Assembly: GCA_002732015.1 (NCBI GenBank)
Contig: PCCU01000043.1
Location: 1-35,010 of the forward strand
DNA: 35,010 nucleotides
From: Candidatus Pelagibacterales bacterium
Lineage (GTDB): Bacteria; Pseudomonadota; Alphaproteobacteria; TMED109
Direction: 5' to 3'
In this document: positions 7,759 through 15,888 of the stretch, piece after piece
How the letters are laid out: every line of letters starts with the position of its first letter
Numbering within the stretch: the stretch's first letter is position 1
The notes under the pieces: model-generated
Seen by the model: only the letters and a program-made list of their open reading frames with translations
Databases searched by the model: none
What the model was told of the DNA's origin: nothing
Program-made: the position numbers and the translations under genes

Positions 7759-10236
7759 ATGAAATATTTAATTTTTTTAATCTTCTTTATTTACTCTTTA
7801 GCTATTTCAGAAGAAAAGCTCGGAACAGTAGAAGTAATAGGTATATCTCCTTTGCCAGGTATTTTAATTGAAAAAAATAAGCATCCAAGCTCCTCGCAAT
7901 CTATAAATCAAAATGAAATTAAAAAAAACCTATCTAAAACCTTAGCGGATATTATGAATGAAAATCTTTCAGGTGTAACTGTAAAAGATGTACAAAATGG
8001 AAGTTTTCAAAAAAACCTTGATTACAGAGGTTTTACTGCATCCCCTCTTTTGGGTGAGTCACAAGGCATCACAGTATATTTAGATGGGGTACGTATAAAT
8101 GAAAGTTTTGGAGATACCGTTCAATGGGAACTTATTCCAGAATATGCAATAAAAAAAGTTGATTTAATGAGTTCTAATCCTGCTTTTGGCCTTAATGCCT
8201 TAGGAGGATCAATTGCTTTAACAACAAAAAAGGGACTAGATTACAAAAATGAAGAACTTTATTTAAACAATACAGTAAGGGTTGGATCATATGCCTACCA
8301 CTCTGAAACCTTTGAATTTGGGACAGGAACCGAAGATACAGGACTTTACACTTCATTAGAAAAAGCAAGTGATGGAGGATGGAGAGACCATAGTAAAGGA
8401 AAAATTGCAAGATTTTTTAGTAACCTTGAACATGAAAAAGAAAATTATAATATTAATTTTTCTATTTTGGGAGGAGATACTGACTTAAATGGTAATGGAG
8501 TTACTCCTGTAGAACTATTACATGTTGATAGAGCATCTGTTTTTACCTGGCCTGATAATACTACTAATAAAGTATTGATGATGACGGGAACAGGAAATTA
8601 CTATACTGAAAATGACTCAATACTAACTGCAAATATTTATGTGAGAAGATTATTTAGAAATACTTTTAATGCTGATGAAGTAGATGCAGAGGAATGTGCA
8701 GAGGATGTAGCAGCTGATGCTAACGAACTTCAGAGTGATTATGGATTTGATGACTCTCCTTTATGTGGAGAAGATAATTCAACTGGAGATTACGGTGTTA
8801 TTTTGGACCAAAATGGAAATGCTATTGAATCAAATGATAACATTAGAAAGTATGGTTTATTAAATAAAACATTTACTACTACCACAACAATAGGTGGAGC
8901 CTTACAATATGATACCTTCAAGAATCTATATAACAGAGAAAACCAAATATCTATGGGTTTTTCTTATGACCAGGCAAAGTCTTATTACAGGTCAGGAGGA
9001 TTTTTAGGTATGCTAACTAACGAAAGAACTGTTGAACCCCTTTTTAATAGATTTGACCAACCTATTGAACTAGTAGCTGAACAGGAGCATACGGGAAATG
9101 GTGGTGATCCAGATGAAAAAGAAAGAGGAGACGTAGGGCCAGCAGAAGTTACTGGAAAATTAAATTTGTATGGAGCATATATTAGTAATACTTTTAAATA
9201 TGACGAACAAACTACCTTCTCTACATCTGCTAGAGCAAACATTGCATTTGTAGAACTTATAGATAATTTTAAAACAAATATTTATACTAGAACTGCATTT
9301 GTTAATGGTGACCATAGATATTTTAGATTTAACCCTTCAGTAGGTTTTGTTCGAGAGTTATCTGATAGCACTTCATTACTTGTAAATTATAGGGAAGCTA
9401 ATAGAGCACCATCTCCAGTAGAATTAGCATGTGCTGATCCTGGAGCTCCATGTAGACTTCCTAATGCATTCGTAGCTGATCCGCCTTTGGAACAAGTAAT
9501 AACTAGGGCAGTAGAAACAGGCTTGAGAGGTGTTTATAATATTAATAAATTTAACATTAATTGGAGCTCTATAGGATATTTGACAAAAAATTATGATGAT
9601 ATTATCTTTGTAAGTTCTGGTACAGGATTATCATCAGGCTACTTTAAAAACTTTGGAGAAACTCAAAGATTAGGATTAGATTTTAGCTTAAATGCTTCTC
9701 ATAAAAATAGAAAAAATTGGTTTAAGGGTTTCACATTAAATTACTCTTTCATGCAAGCTTCATTTCAGTCAGCACATACATTACCAGCAGCTAACCACCC
9801 TAACTCAACAAATGATGTAGAAGCAGGAGACATTATACCTGGAATGCCTAAACACAAGATTAATGCTAATTTTACATATGGTTTACAAGAAGACTTGAAT
9901 ATAACAGGCGGGCTTACTGGAGCTACTGGAGTTTTCTTGAGAGGAGACGAATCAAATCAATTAAATAAAACTTCTCCTTATGTTGTTTTCAACTTACAAT
10001 CAGAATACTCACCAAAAAAAAATATCAATTTTTTTGCAAGACTTGAAAATGTACTCAATAGTAAATACGAAACAATGGGAGTTTTAGGCGAAGCAGCTTC
10101 AGATGAAGTAAATGTACCTATAGCAGAGTTAGGAGATACAGGAAATGGCGATACTGCGGTAGGACCATTAGACCCAAACTTCTTGTCTCCTGGACAGCCA
10201 AGAAGCTTTTTTTTAGGCATTAATATTAGGTGGTGA
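7759..10236 (+). CDS. TonB-dependent outer-membrane receptor, substrate unknown
   Basis: An 825-residue TonB-dependent receptor. A signal peptide occupies about residues 1-17, followed by a TonB-box-like LGTVEVIG and a plug domain (about 40-150) with VYLDGVRINESFGD and NPAFGLNALGGSIALTTKKG. The rest is a long beta-barrel ending in the C-terminal aromatic signature SFFLGINIRW. One extracellular-type loop (about residues 310-345) is very acidic and carries two Cys. A second block, VELACADPGAPCRLPN, carries another Cys pair. I recognise these Cys-bearing loops from a receptor family in other proteobacteria but do not know its ligand. It is followed 15 bases later by a TonB-like gene, so the two probably form a dedicated uptake pair. 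BtuB-like features are absent. Confidence 0.9.
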   Translation: MKYLIFLIFFIYSLAISEEKLGTVEVIGISPLPGILIEKNKHPSSSQSINQNEIKKNLSKTLADIMNENLSGVTVKDVQNGSFQKNLDYRGFTASPLLGESQGITVYLDGVRINESFGDTVQWELIPEYAIKKVDLMSSNPAFGLNALGGSIALTTKKGLDYKNEELYLNNTVRVGSYAYHSETFEFGTGTEDTGLYTSLEKASDGGWRDHSKGKIARFFSNLEHEKENYNINFSILGGDTDLNGNGVTPVELLHVDRASVFTWPDNTTNKVLMMTGTGNYYTENDSILTANIYVRRLFRNTFNADEVDAEECAEDVAADANELQSDYGFDDSPLCGEDNSTGDYGVILDQNGNAIESNDNIRKYGLLNKTFTTTTTIGGALQYDTFKNLYNRENQISMGFSYDQAKSYYRSGGFLGMLTNERTVEPLFNRFDQPIELVAEQEHTGNGGDPDEKERGDVGPAEVTGKLNLYGAYISNTFKYDEQTTFSTSARANIAFVELIDNFKTNIYTRTAFVNGDHRYFRFNPSVGFVRELSDSTSLLVNYREANRAPSPVELACADPGAPCRLPNAFVADPPLEQVITRAVETGLRGVYNINKFNINWSSIGYLTKNYDDIIFVSSGTGLSSGYFKNFGETQRLGLDFSLNASHKNRKNWFKGFTLNYSFMQASFQSAHTLPAANHPNSTNDVEAGDIIPGMPKHKINANFTYGLQEDLNITGGLTGATGVFLRGDESNQLNKTSPYVVFNLQSEYSPKKNINFFARLENVLNSKYETMGVLGEAASDEVNVPIAELGDTGNGDTAVGPLDPNFLSPGQPRSFFLGINIRW

Positions 10237-10251
10237 TTAAAATAATTTTTT

Positions 10252-11049
10252 GTGACAAAAAAAATTAAAACTATGATTTTTTATAGGGCTATATTAATTT
10301 TTCTTTTTCAAAAAAATAGTTTTTTTACTTCAGTTATTATTCATAGTGTACTTTTAATTTTCGTGATAAATTTTATTAGTTATAAACCTAATTTACCTTT
10401 ACAAAATAATAACTCAATATCTGTACAACTTTTCAATCAGAATAATAAAAATATAGAAGAAATAAATGATGCGAAAAAGTCTTTTACGCCAAAAAAAATA
10501 TTAAAACCTGAAATTACTTCAAAAGATTTAGATTCTATAAATGAAAAAAATAATAACAATATGAAACAATCTAAAAATTTAATTAAAAATGTAAAGAAAG
10601 CAGACAAGAAAAATAATTTTATTATAAAAGATAAGCAGTCAAGGAGAAAGAATATACCTGAAAGTCGAAGCTTTAATGATAATACAAACAAAGAACTTAG
10701 CGAAGAAACTAACAGCTTATTAGAACCAGCAGTAGAAGAGAATAATTATTTAGAGTTATTAGAAGATTACAAGAGTTACTTAAAAAATAAAATTCAGAAA
10801 GAGGCCTCCATATACTATCCAAAAATTTCTATAAGAAAGCGAGAAGAGGGTAATGTTGAAATAGTATTCTCCCTTGATAAGGAAGGAATAGTTAAAGAAG
10901 TTACTGTAGGAGATAATACTAATGCTTCAAAAAGAATAATAGACTCCTTGACTAAAGTATTAAAAAATAAGATTGTTAAATTTGAAAAAAACGAAATACT
11001 AAAAAAAACTAATACTTTTTCAATTATAATCGTATATAAATTAAAATAA
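10252..11049 (+). CDS. TonB-like energy transducer
   Basis: A 265-residue protein with one N-terminal membrane segment (about residues 23-42), a long Lys/Asn/Glu-rich periplasmic linker (about 50-170), and a C-terminal TonB domain. In that domain YYPKISIRKREEGNVEIVF is followed by a FSLDKEG..KEV block, as in TonB C-terminal regions. It would couple the proton gradient, through ExbB/ExbD encoded elsewhere, to outer-membrane receptors. The linker is not the classical Pro-rich type, which fits the AT-rich composition. The GTG at 10252 is the first possible start; ATG at 10273 is an alternative that still keeps the membrane segment. It is 15 bases after the receptor and overlaps sufE by one base (TAATG). 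Confidence 0.8.
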   Translation: MTKKIKTMIFYRAILIFLFQKNSFFTSVIIHSVLLIFVINFISYKPNLPLQNNNSISVQLFNQNNKNIEEINDAKKSFTPKKILKPEITSKDLDSINEKNNNNMKQSKNLIKNVKKADKKNNFIIKDKQSRRKNIPESRSFNDNTNKELSEETNSLLEPAVEENNYLELLEDYKSYLKNKIQKEASIYYPKISIRKREEGNVEIVFSLDKEGIVKEVTVGDNTNASKRIIDSLTKVLKNKIVKFEKNEILKKTNTFSIIIVYKLK

Positions 11050-11459
11050 TGCTTAATGAAATAAAAAACCATGCAGATAACCTTAATCAGATTTTAGAAA
11101 TTGAAGGTGAAGAAGGACAATTTGAATATTTAATTGATTATGGGAAAAAAGCTAGTTGCTTTTTGGAAAGTGACAGAAATGAAAAAAATCTAATGTCTGG
11201 ATGCCTAGCAAAAGTGTGGCTAAAAAGCTATAGAAAAAATGAGAAAAATTACTTTGAAGGAGATAGTGACGCTTTAATTGTCAGAGGCCTAGTAAAAATA
11301 ATAGCAGAAGCTTTTTCGGGACTAAGCACTGAAGAAATTAAAAATGTTAGACACGATATAGTTAATCAATTAGGATTAGGACCAAGCTTGTCTGCTAGAC
11401 GACAAGTTGGAATGATGGCAATGATTGACCATATAAAAATAATTTCTAAGGCAAAATAA
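11049..11459 (+). CDS. sufE: SufE-type cysteine desulfurase activator
   Basis: A 136-residue SufE family protein that accepts sulfur from SufS for Fe-S cluster assembly in the cytoplasm. The sulfur-acceptor Cys52 lies in LMSGCLAKVWL, matching the conserved position in E. coli SufE. The flanking blocks YLIDYGKKA and LSTEEIKNVRHD..NQLGL and the C-terminal SARRQVGMMAMI are typical. The start overlaps the stop of the TonB-like gene by one base, suggesting translational coupling. The rest of the suf operon is not here, so this is a stand-alone copy, as often seen in alphaproteobacteria. Confidence 0.93.
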   Translation: MLNEIKNHADNLNQILEIEGEEGQFEYLIDYGKKASCFLESDRNEKNLMSGCLAKVWLKSYRKNEKNYFEGDSDALIVRGLVKIIAEAFSGLSTEEIKNVRHDIVNQLGLGPSLSARRQVGMMAMIDHIKIISKAK

Positions 11460-11462
11460 TAA

Positions 11463-11753
11463 TTGCTTATATTTTTAAAAAAAATTTTTAAGACTAATTC
11501 AGTTTACCAGCTAATAATTGTCTTCTTAGTTTTTGCTATTAGTGGAAGCTTATCTGTATATGTCTCAGAACCAGTTCTAAACCTTTTAAATTATAAAGAA
11601 TATGTATCTAATAAAATAATTCAAATTTTTTTAAGACTACTTATTATTTTTCCAATTTATCAAATTATTTTGTTAGGAGTGGGGGCTATTTTTGGAGAGT
11701 TTCAATATTTTTGGAACTTTGAAAAAAGATTCTGGAAAAGATTTAAAAAATAG
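11463..11753 (+). CDS. Small membrane protein, DUF6787-like
   Basis: A 96-residue protein with two membrane segments (about residues 14-36 and 52-75), a conserved-looking GAIFGEFQYFWNFEKRFWKRF near the C-terminus, and a basic tail. The pattern resembles the uncharacterised family DUF6787, best known to me from Bacteroidetes. It begins with TTG at 11463, three bases after the sufE stop. No ATG is available in this frame upstream of the first membrane segment. Function is unknown. It is the last gene before the cobalamin riboswitch and probably belongs to the upstream transcript. Confidence 0.65.
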   Translation: MLIFLKKIFKTNSVYQLIIVFLVFAISGSLSVYVSEPVLNLLNYKEYVSNKIIQIFLRLLIIFPIYQIILLGVGAIFGEFQYFWNFEKRFWKRFKK

Positions 11754-11788
11754 TTATTTTATTTTTTTAGATCTGATACTATTAAATT

Positions 11789-11979
11789 TACATTTGGTGT
11801 TCTGTAAAAAGAAGTAAAAGGGAATATGGTTTAAATCCATAACTGTCTCCGCAACTGTAAATGGTGCAAAGTTTTTCTAAAGTCCACTGGAAAATTTCTG
11901 GGAAGGAAGAAAATACTAGCCGTAAGTCAGGAAACCTGCCAAATGTGGTCTAGCTTGCGTCGGAGGTTACGTTGAAAGC
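11789..11979 (+). promoter_or_regulatory. Cobalamin riboswitch aptamer (AdoCbl class) with L5-L13 kissing loop
   Basis: This is an RNA sensor of adenosylcobalamin. P1 is visible as ACATTTGG (11790-11797) pairing with CCAAATGT (11939-11946). Conserved core elements are AAAGGGAA near 11816-11823, CTCCGCAACTGTAAA in the L5 region, CCACTGG, CTGGGAAGG, and the B12 box GCCGTAAGTCAGGAAACC ending at 11937. A further hairpin (GCTT-GCGT at 11953-11960 with ACGT and AAGC at 11969-11979) presents CGGAG (11961-11965), exactly complementary to CTCCG in L5 (11847-11851). This is the regulatory pseudoknot of the class. It controls the btuB-like gene at 12031. No Rho-independent terminator is seen, so control is probably translational. 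Confidence 0.95.
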
Positions 11980-11991
11980 GCGATTTTATCG

Positions 11992-12035
11992 TTCATGACC
12001 TTATTTTTAAAAAACTGAAAGGAAAGGTTCATGAA
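11992..12035 (+). promoter_or_regulatory. Start-codon sequestering hairpin of the riboswitch
   Basis: TTCATGACCTT (11992-12002) pairs with AAGGTTCATGAA (12024-12035) through 11 base pairs and a single bulged base (12028). The right arm contains the last bases of the Shine-Dalgarno (GGAAAGG, 12021-12027) and the ATG at 12031-12033. The helix would therefore hide the btuB initiation site. It starts 12 bases after the P13 hairpin of the aptamer. This supports translational control, with the helix as the off state. The alternative anti-sequestering pairing was not identified. Confidence 0.7.
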
Positions 12036-13860
12036 TTTTTCAAAAATTATTTTTTTCATAATTATTTTTTTAATAACAAAAAACGCAATGGTTCAAGATA
12101 AATTAGGAAGTATAGTAGTAACTCCTAATAGATCTCTAGTTGAATTAAATAAAGTAGGATCATCTGTATTAATGATTAATAAAAGACAAATTGAGAGTTC
12201 TGCTGCTACAACTACAAGTGGTGTGTTACAAGAATTTGGAGGATTTACTGTTTCTACTAAAGGAAATAAAGGAACTGATCCAAGTTATTTTAATAGAGGA
12301 TTATCAAGAAAATATATAAAAGTTTTAGTGGATGGTATGGATTTATCAGATATCACTTCAACTCAAGAAGAGCCAACATATATTGACAATTTGAATCTAA
12401 TTACCGTTGACAATATTGAAATTTTAAATGGATCGCAAGGGACTCTATATGGAGGAAACGCAATAGGAGGTGTAATAAGCATAAACTCCTCATTTCCTGA
12501 TAAATTTGGATTTAAAGAAACTAACTATTTAGAGGCAGGGTCATATGGTTCTATAAAAAACTCCAACTCCCTTAGTTATGCAAATGAAACATTGCAACTA
12601 GTTATTAATTTAGGGGGTGAGAGGTCGACTGGCTATAATAGTTTTATTGACACAGAATTAGCCCCAACAGAAAAAGATGGCTATTACTTGTATGGGTCAA
12701 ATTTTTTATCGAATTTTATACTTACAGATAATATAGAAGCTAACTTTAATGGAAGGTTTTATAAGCAACATAATCAATATGACAATAATTTTTCCTATCC
12801 TGGAGATAGTTCTTTATATTATAGAGATGATAAACTTTATGCCTTACTTTTTGACCTGACTTATTCTCAAAGAAATGTAAGTCATAAGATAACATTTCAA
12901 CCTACCTACACTACTAGAATAAATACAAGTGGAGCTAGCTACGAATATGATGGGAGAAAAAATAAATTAGAATATATAATTTCTAGTAATTTATTTGGGA
13001 TAAATTTTTTATCAGGCCTTGATTACCTTAAAAAAAGTGCTGATATGAATGGATTATTAGCTGACAAAGAAATTCATTCTATTTTTTCTGAATTTAGATT
13101 TAAACTATTAAATTCTACAAATGTTGATGCTTCTATTAGAAGAGAATACGACAGTCAGTATGATACTTTTGATACAGGAAGAATACAGTTTAATAATAAT
13201 ATATTTAAAAATGTTATTTTTAGAGGAAGTATTGGAACAGGATATAGAACGCCTACACCATACGAGCTATATAGTTCATATGGAAATACTAACTTGACTC
13301 CTGAGAAATCTATTACCTATGATTTAGGAAGTGAAATAAGCTTTAATCAAAATTCTAGTAAATTATATTTTGGTGCTTTTGAAACTAAAGTAGAAGATAT
13401 AATCAAGTATGCTGCTTCTAAATACAGACAATCAACAGCAAATCTTAAAACACATGGATCTGAAATAAGGTTTAAAACTGCAATTTATGATTTTTTTACT
13501 ACAAGTATGAATTACACAAAAACTCATGGAAAAGAAAATGATGGTGATAGCATAACTTTAGTTCCTAAAGATAAAATTGTATTTTCTTTGAACTATGAGC
13601 CAAGGAAAAATATAAATATTAATACATATTACTTATTTCAAAATAAATCTAAAGATACTAAATATAATGAATTGCCTGTTTATAGATCATTAAATTTGAA
13701 TGCAAGCTATTCATTTCAAAAACACGCAAAAGCTTTTTTAAAATTTGAGAATCTTTTAGATAGGGATAACATAGTAAATAGAGGCGGAGGAACGTCAGAA
13801 AATCTTGGATATAGAAGCCCTGGACTCTCTATGTATTTAGGAATAAAGTTTGAAAATTAG
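12031..13860 (+). CDS. btuB: BtuB-like TonB-dependent cobalamin receptor
   Basis: A 609-residue TonB-dependent outer-membrane receptor, similar in length to E. coli BtuB (about 614 with signal). It has a signal peptide (about residues 1-20), a TonB box LGSIVVTPNR, and a plug domain with KVLVDGMDLSD and GSQGTLYGGNAIGGVISI (about 95-150). The barrel ends in SPGLSMYLGIKFEN. The BtuB assignment rests on size, plug similarity and above all on direct control by the cobalamin riboswitch. Cobinamide or another corrinoid could be the real ligand. The DUF6580-like gene follows after 20 bases. No btuC, btuD or btuF is seen. Confidence 0.88.
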   Translation: MNFSKIIFFIIIFLITKNAMVQDKLGSIVVTPNRSLVELNKVGSSVLMINKRQIESSAATTTSGVLQEFGGFTVSTKGNKGTDPSYFNRGLSRKYIKVLVDGMDLSDITSTQEEPTYIDNLNLITVDNIEILNGSQGTLYGGNAIGGVISINSSFPDKFGFKETNYLEAGSYGSIKNSNSLSYANETLQLVINLGGERSTGYNSFIDTELAPTEKDGYYLYGSNFLSNFILTDNIEANFNGRFYKQHNQYDNNFSYPGDSSLYYRDDKLYALLFDLTYSQRNVSHKITFQPTYTTRINTSGASYEYDGRKNKLEYIISSNLFGINFLSGLDYLKKSADMNGLLADKEIHSIFSEFRFKLLNSTNVDASIRREYDSQYDTFDTGRIQFNNNIFKNVIFRGSIGTGYRTPTPYELYSSYGNTNLTPEKSITYDLGSEISFNQNSSKLYFGAFETKVEDIIKYAASKYRQSTANLKTHGSEIRFKTAIYDFFTTSMNYTKTHGKENDGDSITLVPKDKIVFSLNYEPRKNININTYYLFQNKSKDTKYNELPVYRSLNLNASYSFQKHAKAFLKFENLLDRDNIVNRGGGTSENLGYRSPGLSMYLGIKFEN

Positions 13861-13880
13861 AATTAAAATTTAATAAAATT

Positions 13881-14411
13881 ATGATAAAATTAATTATGTC
13901 TAATACTTTAATAAGGAATTTCATAGTAATAAGCTTTATATCAATTCTTATCAGTAGGTTAATACCTCATCCTCCTAACTTCACTACAGCTATTGCTGTA
14001 GCATTTTATCTTCCTGCACTTTTTGGATTAAGATATGTATTTTTGACTCTAACCGCATTCATATTAAGTGACCTAGTGATAGGAATACATAATTTACTAT
14101 TTTTTACCTGGGGCAGCATTATATTTATAGGTTTCTTTTCAAAGTATTTTAAAAATTATTTTTTAAGACTTATAGGCGTTATGGGTAGTTGTTTGATATT
14201 TTTTATTATATCCAATTTTGGCGTTTGGTTTTTAAGCAATACTTACAGTAGTGATCTCTCTGGTCTTATAGCCTGTTATGTAATGGGATTACCTTTTTTA
14301 CAAAACAGTTTGTTTAGCAGTATAGCAATTGCAGTTTTTATTGAGTTTTTAATAACGATGAAGTCTTCTAAAATTTATATATCCAAAATTAATAAAAAGT
14401 TTTTATATTAA
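13881..14411 (+). CDS. DUF6580-like membrane protein, candidate corrinoid transporter component
   Basis: A 176-residue integral membrane protein with about five membrane segments. RLIPHPPNFTTAIAVAFY near the N-terminus, the LSDLVIGIHNLL motif and SNFGVWFLS with LIACYVMGLPFLQNSLF match the DUF6580 family. That family resembles the substrate-binding S components of ECF transporters. It lies 20 bases after btuB under the same cobalamin riboswitch. Inference: it carries corrinoid across the inner membrane in place of BtuCD. No ECF ATPase or T component is nearby. Start at 13881 or the internal ATG at 13896. The 3' end overlaps the convergent DASS gene by four bases. Confidence 0.75.
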   Translation: MIKLIMSNTLIRNFIVISFISILISRLIPHPPNFTTAIAVAFYLPALFGLRYVFLTLTAFILSDLVIGIHNLLFFTWGSIIFIGFFSKYFKNYFLRLIGVMGSCLIFFIISNFGVWFLSNTYSSDLSGLIACYVMGLPFLQNSLFSSIAIAVFIEFLITMKSSKIYISKINKKFLY

Positions 14412-15877
14412 TTTTTTGTAACCCACTCTGGTAAAACCATTAGATTGTAATTAAAAATATGATTCAATATTATCAGGCTTACTGAAGTAACAATAAAAAC
14501 AGAAATGATATTGAGAGGTAATCCTGCTTTTATCATATTATTAATCTTTACTTTTCCACTCCCAAAAACTACAGCATTTGGTGGAGTAGCAATAGGGAGC
14601 ATAAATGCGCAGCTTGCTGCTATAGTGGTAGGTATTACGAAAACTAGAGGATTAACTTCAAGTCCTATTGCAAAGATAATCAATATAGGTGAGAAAGTTG
14701 CTACAGTTGCAGTATTAGAATTAAGTTCCGTTAAAAGTATGATTAAGGCCACAGCAATAAATATCAATAAATAAATATCTAATCCGTTTAAGTAATTAGA
14801 GAAAGAACCTATCCACTCAGCTAATCCTGAAACTTTGATTGCTCTCGAGAGGGCTATTCCGCCGCCTACTAAAAATAATACTCCCCAAGGAATCTTATTT
14901 GCAGTTTCCCAGCTACAGGCTCTTTTATTTGACCCGTAAGGAATTATAAATAAAAGCAATGCTCCTAATATACCTATTGATGTATCATTCAAGGTTAAAT
15001 TAAATTTATCGTTTAAAGTTTTTCTAAAAATCCATAGGGTAGCAGTCAAAAAAAATATGAACGCTACAACTTTTTCAGTAGCACTTGATTTTCCAATTTC
15101 TCTTTTCATTTTTATAAGAGTATTCTCTAAAGCATCTGATTTCTTAGAAGACACTTTAAATATTATTCTTGTCAGAAATAACCACACTATTGGTATTAAA
15201 ATAGTAACAACTGGAAGTCCTATAATAAGCCAGTCTATAAAACTTATTTTATAACCATAGGTATCACTAAGAATACTTGCTAACATTATATTTGTTGGAG
15301 TACCAATTAAAGTGGCAGTGCCTCCTATAGAAGCAGCGTAAGCAATTGATAATAATAAAGGTATTGCAAAATCCTTGTTATTTACATTATTTTGACTAGT
15401 AAAAAATGCTATAACAGAAGTTGCAATGGGTAGCATCATTATTGTTGACGCAGTATTACTTACCCACATACTTAAAGCGGCGGTAGTAAACATAAATCCA
15501 GCTATAATTTTACTCGGGCTTGTACCAGAAAAACTTAGAATTTTTAAGGCTATTCTTTTATGCAAACCACTGTCCTCCATAGCAGATGCTATTATGAAAC
15601 CTCCTAAAAACAAAAGAACAAGGGGATGTGCATAAGATGCTGCTACCACTTTTAAATCAAATAAACCTAGGAGAGGAAATAGTAAAAGTGGCACCAATCC
15701 TGTAGCATAAATAGGTATAGCTTCAGTTACCCACCAAATGGTCATCAGAATAGCTACGCCTGCAGTTAACCAAGAAATTTTATCTAAACCCTCTGGAGGT
15801 GAAGCTATATTAAAAAATAAAAAAACTATAATTCCAAGTATTAACCCTAATAATGAAATATTTTTTTTATCTAGCAA
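14408..15877 (-). CDS. DASS/SLC13-family sodium:dicarboxylate (organic anion) transporter
   Basis: A 489-residue inner-membrane transporter of the divalent anion:sodium symporter family. Both SNT substrate-binding motifs are present: MWVSNTASTIMMLP in the first repeat and ELNSNTATVATFSP in the second. The conserved C-terminal block ATPPNAVVFGSGKVKINNMIKAG is also there. About 11-12 membrane segments are expected. Likely cargo is a C4-dicarboxylate, citrate or sulfonate; the sequence alone does not decide. The TTG start at 15877 lies 11 nt after the stop of the TRAP-type binding protein gene, so the two are probably co-transcribed, an unusual partnership. Confidence 0.92.
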   Translation of the reverse strand: MLDKKNISLLGLILGIIVFLFFNIASPPEGLDKISWLTAGVAILMTIWWVTEAIPIYATGLVPLLLFPLLGLFDLKVVAASYAHPLVLLFLGGFIIASAMEDSGLHKRIALKILSFSGTSPSKIIAGFMFTTAALSMWVSNTASTIMMLPIATSVIAFFTSQNNVNNKDFAIPLLLSIAYAASIGGTATLIGTPTNIMLASILSDTYGYKISFIDWLIIGLPVVTILIPIVWLFLTRIIFKVSSKKSDALENTLIKMKREIGKSSATEKVVAFIFFLTATLWIFRKTLNDKFNLTLNDTSIGILGALLLFIIPYGSNKRACSWETANKIPWGVLFLVGGGIALSRAIKVSGLAEWIGSFSNYLNGLDIYLLIFIAVALIILLTELNSNTATVATFSPILIIFAIGLEVNPLVFVIPTTIAASCAFMLPIATPPNAVVFGSGKVKINNMIKAGLPLNIISVFIVTSVSLIILNHIFNYNLMVLPEWVTKN

Positions 15878-15888
15878 TTGTAATTAAA

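Noticed and set aside
8985-9242. Minus-strand open frames inside the TonB receptor (also 8192-8410 and 9978-10220)
   Set aside because: Antisense to a well-supported receptor with no ribosome-binding sites or family similarity.
11740-11772. AT-rich hairpin plus T run after the DUF6787-like gene as a Rho-independent terminator
   Set aside because: The stem is A-T pairs only with a very small loop; too weak to support.
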